Counted from the first letter of the stretch, positions 1 through 13,663 are shown. The stretch is 39,309 nucleotides of DNA from Desulfurellales bacterium (GCA_027045065.1 JALUBE010000026.1:1-39309); one strand, 5' to 3'. Program-made: numbers and translations. Notes: generated from the letters alone by a model not told the origin.

Positions 1-43
1 GGGCAGTGTGGTAAAGTATGGTAAACTTTTAAAAGGGGGTTAG
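1..43 (+). CDS. Possible C-terminal tail of an upstream gene (partial)
   Basis: The second reading frame is open from the window edge and ends in a TAG at 41-43, one base before the cobT ATG. It reads about 13 codons ([13 protein letters not shown]). The one-base spacing would fit an operon with cobT, where a cobalamin gene would be expected, but the peptide is too short to identify. The first frame also ends early, with a TAA at 22-24, so the choice of frame is uncertain. Confidence 0.3.
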   Translation, partial: GSVVKYGKLLKGG

Positions 44-44
44 G

Positions 45-1103
45 ATGTCTCTACTTGAAGAAACAATAAAAAGGATCAATCCTGTGGATATATCTTTGGA
101 ATACAAAATACAGGATCACTTAGACAGTCTGACAAAACCTCAGGGCAGCTTGGGTGTGCTTGAAGAAATAGCCAAGAAATACTGCCTAATAAAGAACACA
201 ACGTCGCCCAAGTTAAACAAAAAAAGGATTTACACATTTGCGGCAGATCACGGTGTTACAGAAGAGGGCGTATCAGCGTATCCGAAAGAGGTTACGCCAC
301 AGATGGTTTTAAACATGCTAAACGGCGGTGCAGCAATAAATGTCCTATCAAAACATGTAAATGCAGAGGTAAAGGTAGTGGACATTGGCGTTGATTATGA
401 TTTTGAAGACCATGAAAACTTAATTAAGAAAAAGATTTCCTACGGAACAAAGAACATGACAAAGGGCCCTGCCATGAGTAAAGAGGAGGCAATTAAAGCC
501 ATCGAAGTGGGTATAGAGCTTGCAAATGAAGCAAGCAAAGATGGTATTGACATATTAGGTACGGGTGATATGGGCATAGGTAACACAACACCGTCCTCAG
601 CCCTATTTGCAGCTCTGATGCCAGAAAGGGTTGAAAATGTAACGGGCAGGGGTACAGGTATCAACGAAGACAAGCTAAAGAACAAGATAAAGGTAATAAA
701 AACCGCGCTTGAAATTAATAAAAAACTCCTAACAGATCCCATAAGCACGTTATCTGCCGTTGGCGGTTTGGAGATTGCTGGAATATGTGGTCTGATTTTA
801 GGGGCTTCAGCAAACAAAATCCCTGTTGTTGTTGATGGCTTTATATCATCCGCTGGGGCTTTGGTTGCATACAAAATAAACCCAAACGTCAAAGATTACA
901 TGTTCTTCAGCCACAAGTCCCAGGAATTGGGCCACTACAGACTTTTGCAGTGGATTAAAGAGAGACCCATATTGGACTTGGACATGAGACTTGGTGAAGG
1001 GACAGGCTCAGCACTGGCTATGACAATTATTGAGGCAGCTATTAAAGTCTATAACGAAATGGCAACGTTTGATTCTGCGGGCGTGTCAAACAGAGCCGAC
1101 TAG
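45..1103 (+). CDS. cobT: Nicotinate-nucleotide--dimethylbenzimidazole phosphoribosyltransferase
   Basis: CobT transfers phosphoribose from nicotinate mononucleotide to 5,6-dimethylbenzimidazole, making alpha-ribazole phosphate for the lower ligand of cobalamin. The 352-aa length is normal for the family. Visible family motifs are [14 protein letters not shown] near residue 68, the central [25 protein letters not shown] and the C-terminal [12 protein letters not shown], whose Glu matches the known catalytic base. The ATG at 45 follows a strong purine-rich ribosome binding site (AAAAGGGGGTTAGG). The gene ends in a CTAG that also holds the stop codon of the convergent minus-strand gene, so no intergenic terminator separates them. 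Other cobalamin genes probably lie upstream, outside the window. Confidence 0.96.
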   Translation: MSLLEETIKRINPVDISLEYKIQDHLDSLTKPQGSLGVLEEIAKKYCLIKNTTSPKLNKKRIYTFAADHGVTEEGVSAYPKEVTPQMVLNMLNGGAAINVLSKHVNAEVKVVDIGVDYDFEDHENLIKKKISYGTKNMTKGPAMSKEEAIKAIEVGIELANEASKDGIDILGTGDMGIGNTTPSSALFAALMPERVENVTGRGTGINEDKLKNKIKVIKTALEINKKLLTDPISTLSAVGGLEIAGICGLILGASANKIPVVVDGFISSAGALVAYKINPNVKDYMFFSHKSQELGHYRLLQWIKERPILDLDMRLGEGTGSALAMTIIEAAIKVYNEMATFDSAGVSNRAD

Positions 1104-1677
1104 ACAAGCGAAAACGTAAATGAAAACATAAACATATCAGAAACGCCAAGCTCAACCCTGCTTGAAAGATCAAATTGCAGTGCTTCCCTTTCTTTTCTAA
1201 AAGCCAAATCCATCTCTTCCTTGAAAATAAAACCTATGTACGTGTCGCCTTTCTCATTAACAAGCAAAAGATCCTTTGCCTTAATCTCAAGCTTATCCCC
1301 TTTATCGAATTTATCCTTGACCACCATGAAATAATCGAAATCTTCAAAGAAAAGTGAAATCTTATAGTTGATCTTACAGCTGTTTTTTGAAATTAGTATA
1401 TCGTCGATTACAATGGCCTTTTCCTTTACGGTAAAAACCCTGTTTATCTCTCCAAAACTTGTATCAAATTCAAAAGAGACCACGTTTGACAGTGGATTGA
1501 CATAAGGTTCACCTAAACTCTCTTCAATATCCAAAACAAATGACGGTTTAGATAGAATATCCTTAAAATCCCTAACGTTCCATTTCTCTACAAATCCCAT
1601 TCGATCCAACACTATCTCAAAATCACTATTTTTTAAAACAAAATTACCGTCTCTTTCTTCCACACCCACAAAATCCA

Positions 1678-1678
<1 letters not shown>
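1100..1678 (-). CDS. Uncharacterised protein downstream of holA
   Basis: I do not recognise this 192-aa protein. It looks soluble, with no signal peptide or membrane segment, and is rich in alternating hydrophobic residues ([26 protein letters not shown]), which suggests a mainly beta fold. The ORF track starts at 1690, but I prefer the ATG at 1678. It overlaps the holA stop as TAATG and has GGGTGG just upstream, which fits translational coupling. It is the last gene of the pyrG-holA operon and its stop codon overlaps that of convergent cobT. The coupling suggests it is expressed with holA but gives no function. Confidence 0.75.
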
Positions 1679-4213
<2,535 letters not shown>

Positions 4214-4271
4214 TCAAAAACATATCCAAACACGTGCTTAAGTATAGTTTATAGCCAAAGATTATTGCAAG

Positions 4272-4291
4272 AAAAAAGGGGAGAACCCCCT
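4272..4291 (-). terminator. Rho-independent terminator of the thioferritin gene
   Basis: On the minus strand AGGGG-GTTCT-CCCCT forms a 5-bp stem that starts within the TAG stop codon and is followed at once by six T residues. It separates the thioferritin transcript from pyrG downstream. Confidence 0.65.
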
Positions 4292-4784
4292 ACTTTTTCA
4301 TCATTATTTCGATGTCTTCAAGCAAAGATTGCAGGTCCTCTTCGTGCTCCACTTCATCTTCCAAAATCTGCAGAGCCATGTTGTACGTTACGGGGTCTTT
4401 TCCGTGCGTTATCTCAAGGATGCTCTGATAAACCGTGATGGCACACTGTTCTCCCTTTATGTTCTGTTTTAAAATCTCATAAACGACCGGATCGGTTGGT
4501 GCATCGTATCCACAGTTTGTAAAATCATACCACTCCTTTGGGTTTAGTATGGGTTCTCCACCCAACTGTATGATCCTGTTTGCAACCATATCGGCGTGCC
4601 TTAACTCATCATTGGCATGCTCTGTCAGCTCTGCAATCACAGACTCCTTCATCGGACCCTTAACAACCTTTGCACCAAGCCAATACTGATAGTACGCAAG
4701 CCACTCATCTGCAAAAGCCTTATTTAACAGCTTAATTAACTCACTAACATCCATTCCAACAATTTCGATACCTTTCGTACCCAT
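4290..4784 (-). CDS. DPS-like ferritin (probable thioferritin)
   Basis: This 164-aa protein has a four-helix ferritin-like fold with a full bacterioferritin-type di-iron ligand set. The candidates are E27 (ADEWLAYYQYW), E60 and H63 (DELRHAD), E112 (GEQC), and E144 and H147 (EDEVEH). C91 (NCGYD) and C114 (EQCAI) lie on either side of E112. A paired cysteine near the metal site is the known mark of DPS-like thioferritins such as the Sulfolobus protein, which form 12-mer cages and use peroxide to oxidise iron. That role, oxidative defence and iron storage in an anaerobe, is inferred from the family. The gene stands alone with its own promoter, a strong AGAGGAGG site and a terminator. A plain bacterioferritin-like protein is the alternative. 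Confidence 0.8.
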   Translation of the reverse strand: MGTKGIEIVGMDVSELIKLLNKAFADEWLAYYQYWLGAKVVKGPMKESVIAELTEHANDELRHADMVANRIIQLGGEPILNPKEWYDFTNCGYDAPTDPVVYEILKQNIKGEQCAITVYQSILEITHGKDPVTYNMALQILEDEVEHEEDLQSLLEDIEIMMKK

Positions 4785-4815
4785 TTTTAACCTCCTCTTA
4801 ACACATTTTATTTAA

Positions 4816-4844
4816 AATTTAACTTAAAATACCACCAAAGTCAA
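4816..4844 (-). promoter_or_regulatory. Candidate sigma70 promoter of the thioferritin gene
   Basis: On the minus strand TTGACT (4844-4839) and TAAATT (4821-4816) are 17 bases apart, about 30 bases upstream of the ATG. The -35 matches consensus at five of six bases and the -10 at four of six. Confidence 0.4.
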
Positions 4845-4861
4845 ATGGATTAATAAAATGC

Positions 4862-4888
4862 TTTACAACGATAGGCTTTTTGTATAAT
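4862..4888 (+). promoter_or_regulatory. Candidate sigma70 promoter of the rpsO-pnp operon
   Basis: TTTACA (4862-4867) and a perfect TATAAT (4883-4888) are 15 bases apart, slightly short of optimal. The predicted leader is about 30 bases and includes the AAGGAGAG site of rpsO. Confidence 0.5.
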
Positions 4889-4924
4889 ATAAGCACTGAA
4901 AAATGAAAGGAAGGAGAGTTATGT

Positions 4925-5194
4925 ATGGCGCTTGATAAAGAGCAGAAGAAAGAGATAATAAAAAAGTTTGGTAAGAATGAGAATGACACAGGGTCTCCTG
5001 CAGTCCAAATTGCCCTTTTAACAGCAAGGATAAAGTATTTAACAGAGCATTTTAAAGAACATCCAAAGGATTTTCACTCAAGAAGGGGGCTTCTCAAACT
5101 CGTTGGTAGAAGAAGAAAGCTACTCAAGTACCTGCGCAACTACGACTTTGAACAGTACAAGAAGGTAGTCACAGAACTGGGCCTAAAGGGTTAA
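4925..5194 (+). CDS. rpsO: 30S ribosomal protein S15
   Basis: S15 is a primary 16S rRNA binding protein of the small subunit central domain. The 89-aa protein shows the family pattern: an N-terminal [20 protein letters not shown], then [39 protein letters not shown] and a final helix around [12 protein letters not shown]. The ATG at 4925 lies 6-7 bases after the AAGGAGAG site. An out-of-frame ATG at 4921 would encode only MYGA and is too close to the site. The gene is followed after three bases by pnp, the classic rpsO-pnp order. Confidence 0.98.
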   Translation: MALDKEQKKEIIKKFGKNENDTGSPAVQIALLTARIKYLTEHFKEHPKDFHSRRGLLKLVGRRRKLLKYLRNYDFEQYKKVVTELGLKG

Positions 5195-5197
5195 ACC

Positions 5198-7312
5198 ATG
5201 ACCTTTGTTGAAAGGACTATAGCGGGTAAGAAGTTAAGAATTGAGACGGGTTGGTATGCTAAGCAGGCTGATGGTGCCTGCGTGGTTAGATTGGGTGATA
5301 CGGTTGTTTTGGCAACAGCCGTTTCCGATAAAAATCCACCAAAGGAATTTTTGGACTTTGTTCCTTTAACCGTAAACTATCAGGAGAGATTTTACGCCGC
5401 AGGCAAAATTCCCGGTGGTTTTGTTAAGCGTGAAGGCAAACCATCTACACATGAGACACTTGTTTCAAGACTCATCGATAGATCTATAAGACCCTTATTC
5501 CCCAAGGATTATAAACAAGAGATACAGGTTATCGTTACAACAATCAGTGCGGATGGCGAAAATGACCCTGCCGTTATAAGTATACTGGCTGCATCGTGTG
5601 CTCTGTGTTTGTCCGATATCCCCTTTGACGGCCCTGTAGCGGGTGTTAGGGTAAGCAAGATAAACGGTAGATTGGATGTATTTGCATCAATGAAAGAATT
5701 GGAGGAATCCAAGCTCAACCTTGTGCTTGCTGGAACAAAAGACGCGATCAACATGATAGAGGCAGGAGCATTGGAATTGAGCGAAGATGAAATGGTAGAA
5801 GCCATAATGTTTGGCAAGGAGCATCTAAAAACCCTAATTGAAGCACAGGAAGAACTCATTAAAAAAGAAGCAAAGCCAAAAAGGGAATACATACCCATCG
5901 ATGTATCTGAAGAGTTGGTCAACAAAATCGAAGAACTTGCCTCAGAAGAACTGACAGAGGCAGTTAACATAAAGGAAAAAAAGAAGAGAAACTCAACAAT
6001 TGAGGCCATATTCAACAGCGTAAAAGAGAAAATCATATCCGAATTTGAAGATGAAGAATATATCGAAGAAAAGACAAAGGCTGCATTTGAGGATGTTGTA
6101 AAAAACATAGTCAGAGCAAAGATTATCAACACAGGCATAAGGATCGATGGCAGGAGTCTGGATGAAATCAGGCCTATCACGTGTGAGGTTGGCGTTCTAC
6201 CTCGTGCTCATGGTTCTGCCGTATTTACGCGTGGCGAAACACAGGCATTGGTTGCAACAACTTTGGGTTCAAGGGAAGATGCCCAAATCGTTGACGATGT
6301 GTCTGAAGAGGGATATGAACGCTTTATGCTCCACTACAACTTCCTGCCGTTTTCTACAGGTGAGGTTAGAAGACTCGGACCACCAGGTAGAAGAGAAATC
6401 GGTCATGGAAATTTGGCAAAAAGGGCTGTAGAACCCATGCTACCACCTGAGGAAGAATTCCCCTACGCTATAAGGGTTGTTTCGGATATACTTGAATCAA
6501 ATGGCTCAAGCTCTATGGCTACGGTTTGCGGCGCAACGTTGTCCTTAATGGATGCCGGTGTACCCATAAAAAAGCCCGTTAGCGGTGTGGCTATGGGCTT
6601 AATAAAATACGAAGGCGGCTACGTGATCTTAACAGATATCTTAGGTGATGAAGATCATTATGGAGATATGGACTTTAAGGTTGCAGGAACAAAAGACGGC
6701 ATCACGGCCCTTCAGATGGACATAAAGATCTCAGGCGTCGACGCAGCCTTACTAAAAGAAGCTTTAGAGAAAGCCAAAAAGGCAAGGTTGTTTATATTGG
6801 ACAAGATGCTCGCTACCCTTCCTGCACCAAGATCTCAACTGTCAAAATACGCTCCAAAGATTAGAAGCCTAACTATCGATCCAGACAAGATCAAGGATCT
6901 AATCGGCCCTGGTGGTAAAACGATCAAATCCATAATAGACAAGACCAATGTAAAGATAGATATAAATCCCGATGGAAGGATCAACGTCTTTGGCGGCGTA
7001 GATTCAGATTTAGACGAAGCTGTTGCCATGATAAAAGAGGTTACAGCGTCCCTAAAAGAGGGCGATATAATTGAGGGTGTTGTCACAAGAATTGAAAAGT
7101 ACGGCGCATTTGTAAAGATACTGCCAAATAAAGAAGGTTTACTGCACATATCCCAAATATCAAACAACAGAATTTCAAATATTGCCGACGTCCTACACAT
7201 AGGCGATAGGATAAAGGTAAAAGTTGCAAATATAGACGAATTCGGCAGGGTAGCGCTCTCAAGAAAAAGTCTCCTCAACGAAAACATAGATGAAAATAAA
7301 AATAAAAAGTAG
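5198..7312 (+). CDS. pnp: Polynucleotide phosphorylase
   Basis: PNPase degrades RNA 3'-5' with phosphate and can also add tails; it is a trimer and in many bacteria part of the degradosome. The 704-aa protein has two RNase PH domains, about residues 5-220 (WYAKQADGACVVRLGDTVVLAT) and 310-540 (GSAVFTRGETQALVATTLGS, GDMDFKVAGTKDGITALQMD). An alpha-helical linker joins them. A KH domain (IKDLIGPGGKTIKSII) and an S1 domain (GVVTRIEKYGAFVKILP) follow. The start is three bases after rpsO, with an AAAGGG near the end of rpsO as binding site. The 3' end overlaps the next gene by 23 bases. Confidence 0.98.
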   Translation: MTFVERTIAGKKLRIETGWYAKQADGACVVRLGDTVVLATAVSDKNPPKEFLDFVPLTVNYQERFYAAGKIPGGFVKREGKPSTHETLVSRLIDRSIRPLFPKDYKQEIQVIVTTISADGENDPAVISILAASCALCLSDIPFDGPVAGVRVSKINGRLDVFASMKELEESKLNLVLAGTKDAINMIEAGALELSEDEMVEAIMFGKEHLKTLIEAQEELIKKEAKPKREYIPIDVSEELVNKIEELASEELTEAVNIKEKKKRNSTIEAIFNSVKEKIISEFEDEEYIEEKTKAAFEDVVKNIVRAKIINTGIRIDGRSLDEIRPITCEVGVLPRAHGSAVFTRGETQALVATTLGSREDAQIVDDVSEEGYERFMLHYNFLPFSTGEVRRLGPPGRREIGHGNLAKRAVEPMLPPEEEFPYAIRVVSDILESNGSSSMATVCGATLSLMDAGVPIKKPVSGVAMGLIKYEGGYVILTDILGDEDHYGDMDFKVAGTKDGITALQMDIKISGVDAALLKEALEKAKKARLFILDKMLATLPAPRSQLSKYAPKIRSLTIDPDKIKDLIGPGGKTIKSIIDKTNVKIDINPDGRINVFGGVDSDLDEAVAMIKEVTASLKEGDIIEGVVTRIEKYGAFVKILPNKEGLLHISQISNNRISNIADVLHIGDRIKVKVANIDEFGRVALSRKSLLNENIDENKNKK

Positions 7313-8483
7313 GGATACAAAGAGCGTTTCCGTGGGCATATTTATGCCTGTGGGAAGCGCCTTTGAGCCCGACAACGAGAGGGGTATTGCCCATTTTATA
7401 GAGCATATGCTCTTTAAAGGAACAAAGAACCGCACGTATAGAGAAATAGCTGCAGATATTGATAGGCTCGGTGGTTCTATTAACGCATTCACATCAACAG
7501 AATACACGGTTTTTTACATAAGGGTCTTGAGTGACTTCTTGGATAAGGGTTACGATGTGCTTTCGGATATAATAAGAAACTCTTTGATAGATGAAAACGA
7601 GCTTGAAAAGGAAAAAAACGTTATTATCGAAGAGATAAACATGACATACGACAACCCAGATGAGGCTGTATATGAGATCTTTATGGAAAATGCCGTAGAC
7701 GGAACTTACGGAAGATCCACGCTCGGCACAAAGGAGCACGTAAGGTCATACACAAGGGAGGACCTATTGAACTTCATGGGCAAGTACTACAGACCCGAGA
7801 ACATGGTCGTGTCTGTTGTTGGAGGCGATATAGATGGATTTGACTTTACGTTAAATGGGTTTTTCTTTGACGAATATAGAAAGGAAGACGGCAAAATAGA
7901 GCCTACATTTTCTTTCAAGCCTGGAATAGATGCTGTAAAAAGGGAAATAGCGCAAACAAATGTGATAGTCGGCTGTGAATTGTTCAATGTTTATGATGAG
8001 AGAAAATACCCGGCATTTCTGCTTAACGACAGCTTCGGCGGAACAATGAGCTCAAGGCTCTTCCAAGCTATAAGAGAGGAAAAATCACTGTGCTACAGCA
8101 TCTACTCAAGTTTAAAGCTCTACATGAAAGGCGGTCTATTCTTGGTTTCAGCATCAACATCAAACGACAAGGCACAGAAGCTATTGGACGCAATAAAGGA
8201 TGAATTCATAAAGCTTAAAAAGTACGGCTTAACGAAAAGGGAATTTGAGGATGCAAAGACGCACTTCTTGGGCTCTTACGCTTTGGGGCTTGAGTCAAAT
8301 TTCTCCGTTATGCTAAAGCAAGGCATAGACACACTTTTATATGGTGACTACATTGACGAAAACACCATCATGGAAAAGACAAAAAATGTTACAATGGACG
8401 ACATTCAAGAAGTAATAGACCTGATTGATCTAGATAAATTCCATATAACATGTTTGGGTAATGTGGATACTTTGAATTGGTAG
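7290..8483 (+). CDS. M16 family zinc peptidase (processing-peptidase-like)
   Basis: This 397-aa protein belongs to the M16B family of zinc proteases related to mitochondrial processing peptidase and Bacillus MlpA/YmxG. The inverted zinc motif HFIEH is present (H35, E38, H39), with E115 of VIIEEINMTYDNPDE as third ligand. The second half carries the family region GGTMSSRLFQAIREEKSLCYSIYS. The protein has no signal peptide. It begins directly on the first strand (VSVGIFMPVGSAFEP), a few residues shorter than usual. The ATG at 7290 lies inside the end of pnp. A pnp-M16 peptidase pair is common in many bacteria; the substrate is not known. Confidence 0.92.
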   Translation: MKIKIKSRDTKSVSVGIFMPVGSAFEPDNERGIAHFIEHMLFKGTKNRTYREIAADIDRLGGSINAFTSTEYTVFYIRVLSDFLDKGYDVLSDIIRNSLIDENELEKEKNVIIEEINMTYDNPDEAVYEIFMENAVDGTYGRSTLGTKEHVRSYTREDLLNFMGKYYRPENMVVSVVGGDIDGFDFTLNGFFFDEYRKEDGKIEPTFSFKPGIDAVKREIAQTNVIVGCELFNVYDERKYPAFLLNDSFGGTMSSRLFQAIREEKSLCYSIYSSLKLYMKGGLFLVSASTSNDKAQKLLDAIKDEFIKLKKYGLTKREFEDAKTHFLGSYALGLESNFSVMLKQGIDTLLYGDYIDENTIMEKTKNVTMDDIQEVIDLIDLDKFHITCLGNVDTLNW

Positions 8484-8492
8484 GTGGTTAAG

Positions 8493-9612
8493 ATGAAGAG
8501 ATATTTAATGACACCTGGCCCAACACCTGTGCCTGAAGAAGTAACCCTTTCAATGTCTAAACCAATTATCCATCACAGAACGGACGAGTTTAAGGGCATT
8601 TTTAAAGAGACAGTGGAACTTGCAAAAATGGTCATGCAAACCGAAAACGACGTAGTTATATTTGCATCAAGCGGATCTGGAGCAATGGAAGCCGCCGTTT
8701 CCAATGTTTTAAACGAAGGCGATAGGGCAATAACGGTCAATGCAGGTAAATTTGGTGAAAGATGGGGAAAAATCGTTAAAGCGTTTGGTGCAGAGGCAAT
8801 TGAGCTAACCTACGAATACGGCGATTTTGCAAGGGTCGAAGACATAGAGAATGCCATAAAGGACAACAAAAATGTCAAGGCTGTATACATACAGGCATCT
8901 GAAACATCCACAGGGACATTTCACCCTGTCGATGAAATAGGTTTGATGTTAAAGGAAAAATACCCGGACGTTGTATTTGTTGTGGATGGTATAACGGCAT
9001 ACGGTGCAATTGATGTCAAAACGGACGATTGGAATATAGATATTGGCATCACCGGTTCGCAGAAGGCACTGATGCTCCCACCCGGCTTGGCTTTGCTTTC
9101 TGTTTCTGAAAAGGCGAAAAACGTTATTAGAAAAAACAAAAACAGGTACTTTTACTTTGATATACTGGGTGAAATAGAAGCAAAGGCAGGTAAATTCACA
9201 CCGGCCGTTTCAATCGTTATAGGCTTAAACAAATCACTGAAAATGATATTAGACGAGGGTCTTGACAACGTATTCAAAAGGCATGAAACATTGGCAAAGG
9301 CTACTCGAGAGGCTGTTGCTGCTTTGGGTTTAGAGCTTTTAAGCAAGAGACCGGTAAACTCCTTAACAGCCGTAAGATCACCTGAAAATATCAGCTCAAC
9401 GGATATCATTACCAAGATGAAAGAACTTGGCGTTGATATATCAAACGGGCAGGGAAGTTTGAAGGGAAAGATTTTTAGAATAGCCCATCTCGGCTATTTC
9501 TACAAACCTGATATTTTGATGTGTATCTCTGTTTTAGAAATGGCACTAAAAAAGTTGGGATACAGCGCCAAATTCGGCGAGGGCATAAAGAGAGCAATGG
9601 AGATATTCTTGG

Positions 9613-9620
<8 letters not shown>
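8493..9620 (+). CDS. Class V aminotransferase (alanine/serine-glyoxylate type)
   Basis: This is a PLP-dependent fold-type I aminotransferase of class V, in the group annotated as alanine--glyoxylate, serine--pyruvate or phosphoserine aminotransferase-like. Family marks are the start LMTPGPTPVPEEV, SSGSGAMEAAVSN, FVVDGITAYGAID and the PLP lysine in GITGSQKALMLPPG. I chose the ATG at 8493 (375 aa) rather than the track's GTG at 8484, because AGGTGG lies just before the ATG. It follows the M16 peptidase gene closely and overlaps hisZ by 8 bases. The exact substrate cannot be read from sequence; a part in serine or glycine metabolism is plausible. Confidence 0.88.
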
Positions 9621-11800
<2,180 letters not shown>

Positions 11801-11804
11801 GAAA

Positions 11805-12140
11805 ATGTGCGTGTTTTGTAAGATTGTCAATAAAGAAATACCGGCAGATATAGTCTATGAAGATGAAAAGTACATGGCCTTCAAAGATATAAATCCTAAA
11901 GCGCCCATTCACATTTTAATCATACCCAAAGAACACATAGAAAAACTTGCGGACATTAATGATACAAACAAGGGCATAATTGGTGATATGACCGTTGTGG
12001 CAAATAAGGTGGCAAAGCAGCTGGGAATTGACAAAACAGGATACAGGATTGTTATAAACAACGGACCGGATGCTGGCCAAGAGGTCTACCATATACACAT
12101 GCACCTATTAGGCGGCAAAAAACTCTTATTTGCAACGTAA
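11805..12140 (+). CDS. HIT family protein (HINT-type nucleotide hydrolase)
   Basis: This 111-aa protein is a small HIT-superfamily member of the HINT branch, which hydrolyses adenosine phosphoramidates and related nucleotides. It shows CVFCKIVNKEIPADIVYED, with the CxxC seen in many HINT proteins, DINPKAPIHILIIPKEH and the histidine triad HIHMHLLGG. The strong AAGGAGGTGAG site sits at the end of purA. The physiological substrate is unknown. The next gene, aroQ, starts one base after its stop. Confidence 0.95.
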   Translation: MCVFCKIVNKEIPADIVYEDEKYMAFKDINPKAPIHILIIPKEHIEKLADINDTNKGIIGDMTVVANKVAKQLGIDKTGYRIVINNGPDAGQEVYHIHMHLLGGKKLLFAT

Positions 12141-12141
12141 A

Positions 12142-12591
12142 ATGAAAATAGCTGTTATTCACGGGCCAAACCTAAACCTGTTGGGCATAAGAGAGCCGTT
12201 GGTTTATGGAAAAAAGACGCTTAAAGAGATAAACAACCAACTATTCAATAAAGCCTTGGTTCTCGGTTGCGATATTGAGTTCTTTCAGTCAAACTCAGAA
12301 GGAGAAATTGTAGACTACATACAACTGCTTAAAGAGAGAGGCTTTGACGGTTTGATCATAAATGCCGCAGCCTATACACACACAAGCGTTGCCATCAGGG
12401 ATGCTCTGCTTTCCATTAACATGCCGTTCATAGAGGTTCACATCTCAAATATCTTTAAAAGGGAAAGCTTCAGACACAAATCATACCTTTCAGATATTGC
12501 AGTTGGCGTGATCTCAGGGCTTGGCTATATGGGCTACGAGTACGCCTTGGACTTTTTAGTTAAGGCTCTAAAACGAGGCGAAATCCGATAA
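12142..12591 (+). CDS. aroQ: 3-dehydroquinate dehydratase, type II
   Basis: AroQ is the type II dehydroquinase that makes 3-dehydroshikimate in the shikimate pathway; it usually forms a dodecamer. The sequence has the family marks GPNLNLLGIREPLVYG with the active-site Arg and Tyr, FFQSNSEGEIVDYIQ, INAAAYTHTSVAIRDAL and IEVHISNIFKRESFRHKSY. I use the ATG at 12142 (149 aa, one base after the HIT stop) and not the TTG at 12130 of the track. Its 3' end overlaps the convergent SUMF1-like gene by 32 bases. It is the last gene of the rpsO operon. Confidence 0.97.
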   Translation: MKIAVIHGPNLNLLGIREPLVYGKKTLKEINNQLFNKALVLGCDIEFFQSNSEGEIVDYIQLLKERGFDGLIINAAAYTHTSVAIRDALLSINMPFIEVHISNIFKRESFRHKSYLSDIAVGVISGLGYMGYEYALDFLVKALKRGEIR

Positions 12592-13663
12592 AGTCGTTTC
12601 TTAAACCGGGCATGTAGTTGCTCCGAGCCGAAAGGCGCGTCCACCTTATATAATTAAACCAACTGCCACCTCGAACAACCTTCGCAAGTGATATGTAGGG
12701 ATTTAAATAGACGGGGTCGTGTGCATTTTTCATCAAACTATATGCCTTTGAATAATACGTGTCCAAACACCACTCAGCGGCATTACCCAACATGTCATAA
12801 AGCCCGAAGTTATTAGGTAAAAACTTACCTACAGGGGCAGTTCCTACATAACCATCTCTACACGGAAAGTGTCCCTTTTCAATTTTGTATTTTTTTAGCT
12901 TTTCATAAGCCGTTATATCGTAGAAATTGCCGTATTTGCATGCATCTTTAGGGTTTTTCCAATACGTATCCCTACTCAAACCGCCACGAGCCGCATACTC
13001 CCATTCGGCTTCTGTTGGCAATCTATACACCTCCCCCGTCTTTTCATTTAACCATTGGATATATTTTTGAATCTCATCCCAAGAAACATTTACAACTGGC
13101 TCATTCGGCTTGTTTAAATCGTAAAGTTTCCCCTTACCGCTGTTGTGTGTTGGATCAAACATCCAGAATTGTTTATTTGTAACTTCATACTTACCAATAA
13201 AGAAACCATGCACACAAACCTTATGTCTCGGCTTTTCATCGCTTTTTGCATACTTATCTTTGGGGTTTGCGCCCATATAAAAACAGCCACCGGGAATATA
13301 AACAAACTGCATGCCGAGGTCATTTGTGTAATTTTGGGGTCTTACAAGCAAAGACCATTTGGAGTTTTTGGGTATTCCATTTGGAAAGTCTTTATACACG
13401 TCCCAATAAATCCTTTTGTTATCACCAACCTTAACCAAGCCAATATCACCTTGAAGGTGAAGCTGTCTTGTAACATACACCTTACCATTGATCTTAACCT
13501 CTATTCCAACCACAGCCTCTTCGTTGGGGTTTCCCACCAAATCGTAGTAAAACACGAGGTAATTACCATCCCACCTAACCTGAACGTTCTTATAGCCCAA
13601 AGCAAAGGCTTTAGAAGACAAAAAAATAAACAGGAATATAAGAAGAATACCCACTCTTTTCAT
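12560..13663 (-). CDS. Exported SUMF1/formylglycine-generating-enzyme-like protein, catalytic Cys missing
   Basis: The 367-aa protein has a signal peptide (MKRVGILLIFLFIFLSSKAFA, likely cut after residue 21). A beta-rich segment of about 90 residues follows, then a SUMF1/FGE-sulfatase domain from about residue 115. Domain marks are MQFVYIPGGCFYMGA, GKYEVTNKQF, VVNVSWDEIQKYIQWLNEKTG, YRLPTEAEWEYAARGG, NNFGLYDMLGNAAEWC and VVRGGSWFNYIRWTRLSARS. Active FGE enzymes have two cysteines after GGS; here the segment reads GGSWFNYIRW, so sulfatase activation is unlikely. A carbohydrate- or protein-binding scaffold role in the periplasm is inferred. The gene sits 26 bases after the diguanylate cyclase gene and has a GGGGTGA site. 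Confidence 0.85.
   Translation of the reverse strand: MKRVGILLIFLFIFLSSKAFALGYKNVQVRWDGNYLVFYYDLVGNPNEEAVVGIEVKINGKVYVTRQLHLQGDIGLVKVGDNKRIYWDVYKDFPNGIPKNSKWSLLVRPQNYTNDLGMQFVYIPGGCFYMGANPKDKYAKSDEKPRHKVCVHGFFIGKYEVTNKQFWMFDPTHNSGKGKLYDLNKPNEPVVNVSWDEIQKYIQWLNEKTGEVYRLPTEAEWEYAARGGLSRDTYWKNPKDACKYGNFYDITAYEKLKKYKIEKGHFPCRDGYVGTAPVGKFLPNNFGLYDMLGNAAEWCLDTYYSKAYSLMKNAHDPVYLNPYISLAKVVRGGSWFNYIRWTRLSARSNYMPGLRNDFIGFRLVLEP

Noticed and set aside
440-892. 150-aa minus-strand ORF inside cobT
   Set aside because: It is a shadow of cobT: no ribosome binding site, no family resemblance, and the + frame is clearly a conserved enzyme.
5509-6180. 223-aa minus-strand ORF inside pnp
   Set aside because: Its Ser/Ile-rich composition is typical of the antisense of a Lys/Glu/Asp-rich gene; pnp is intact across it.
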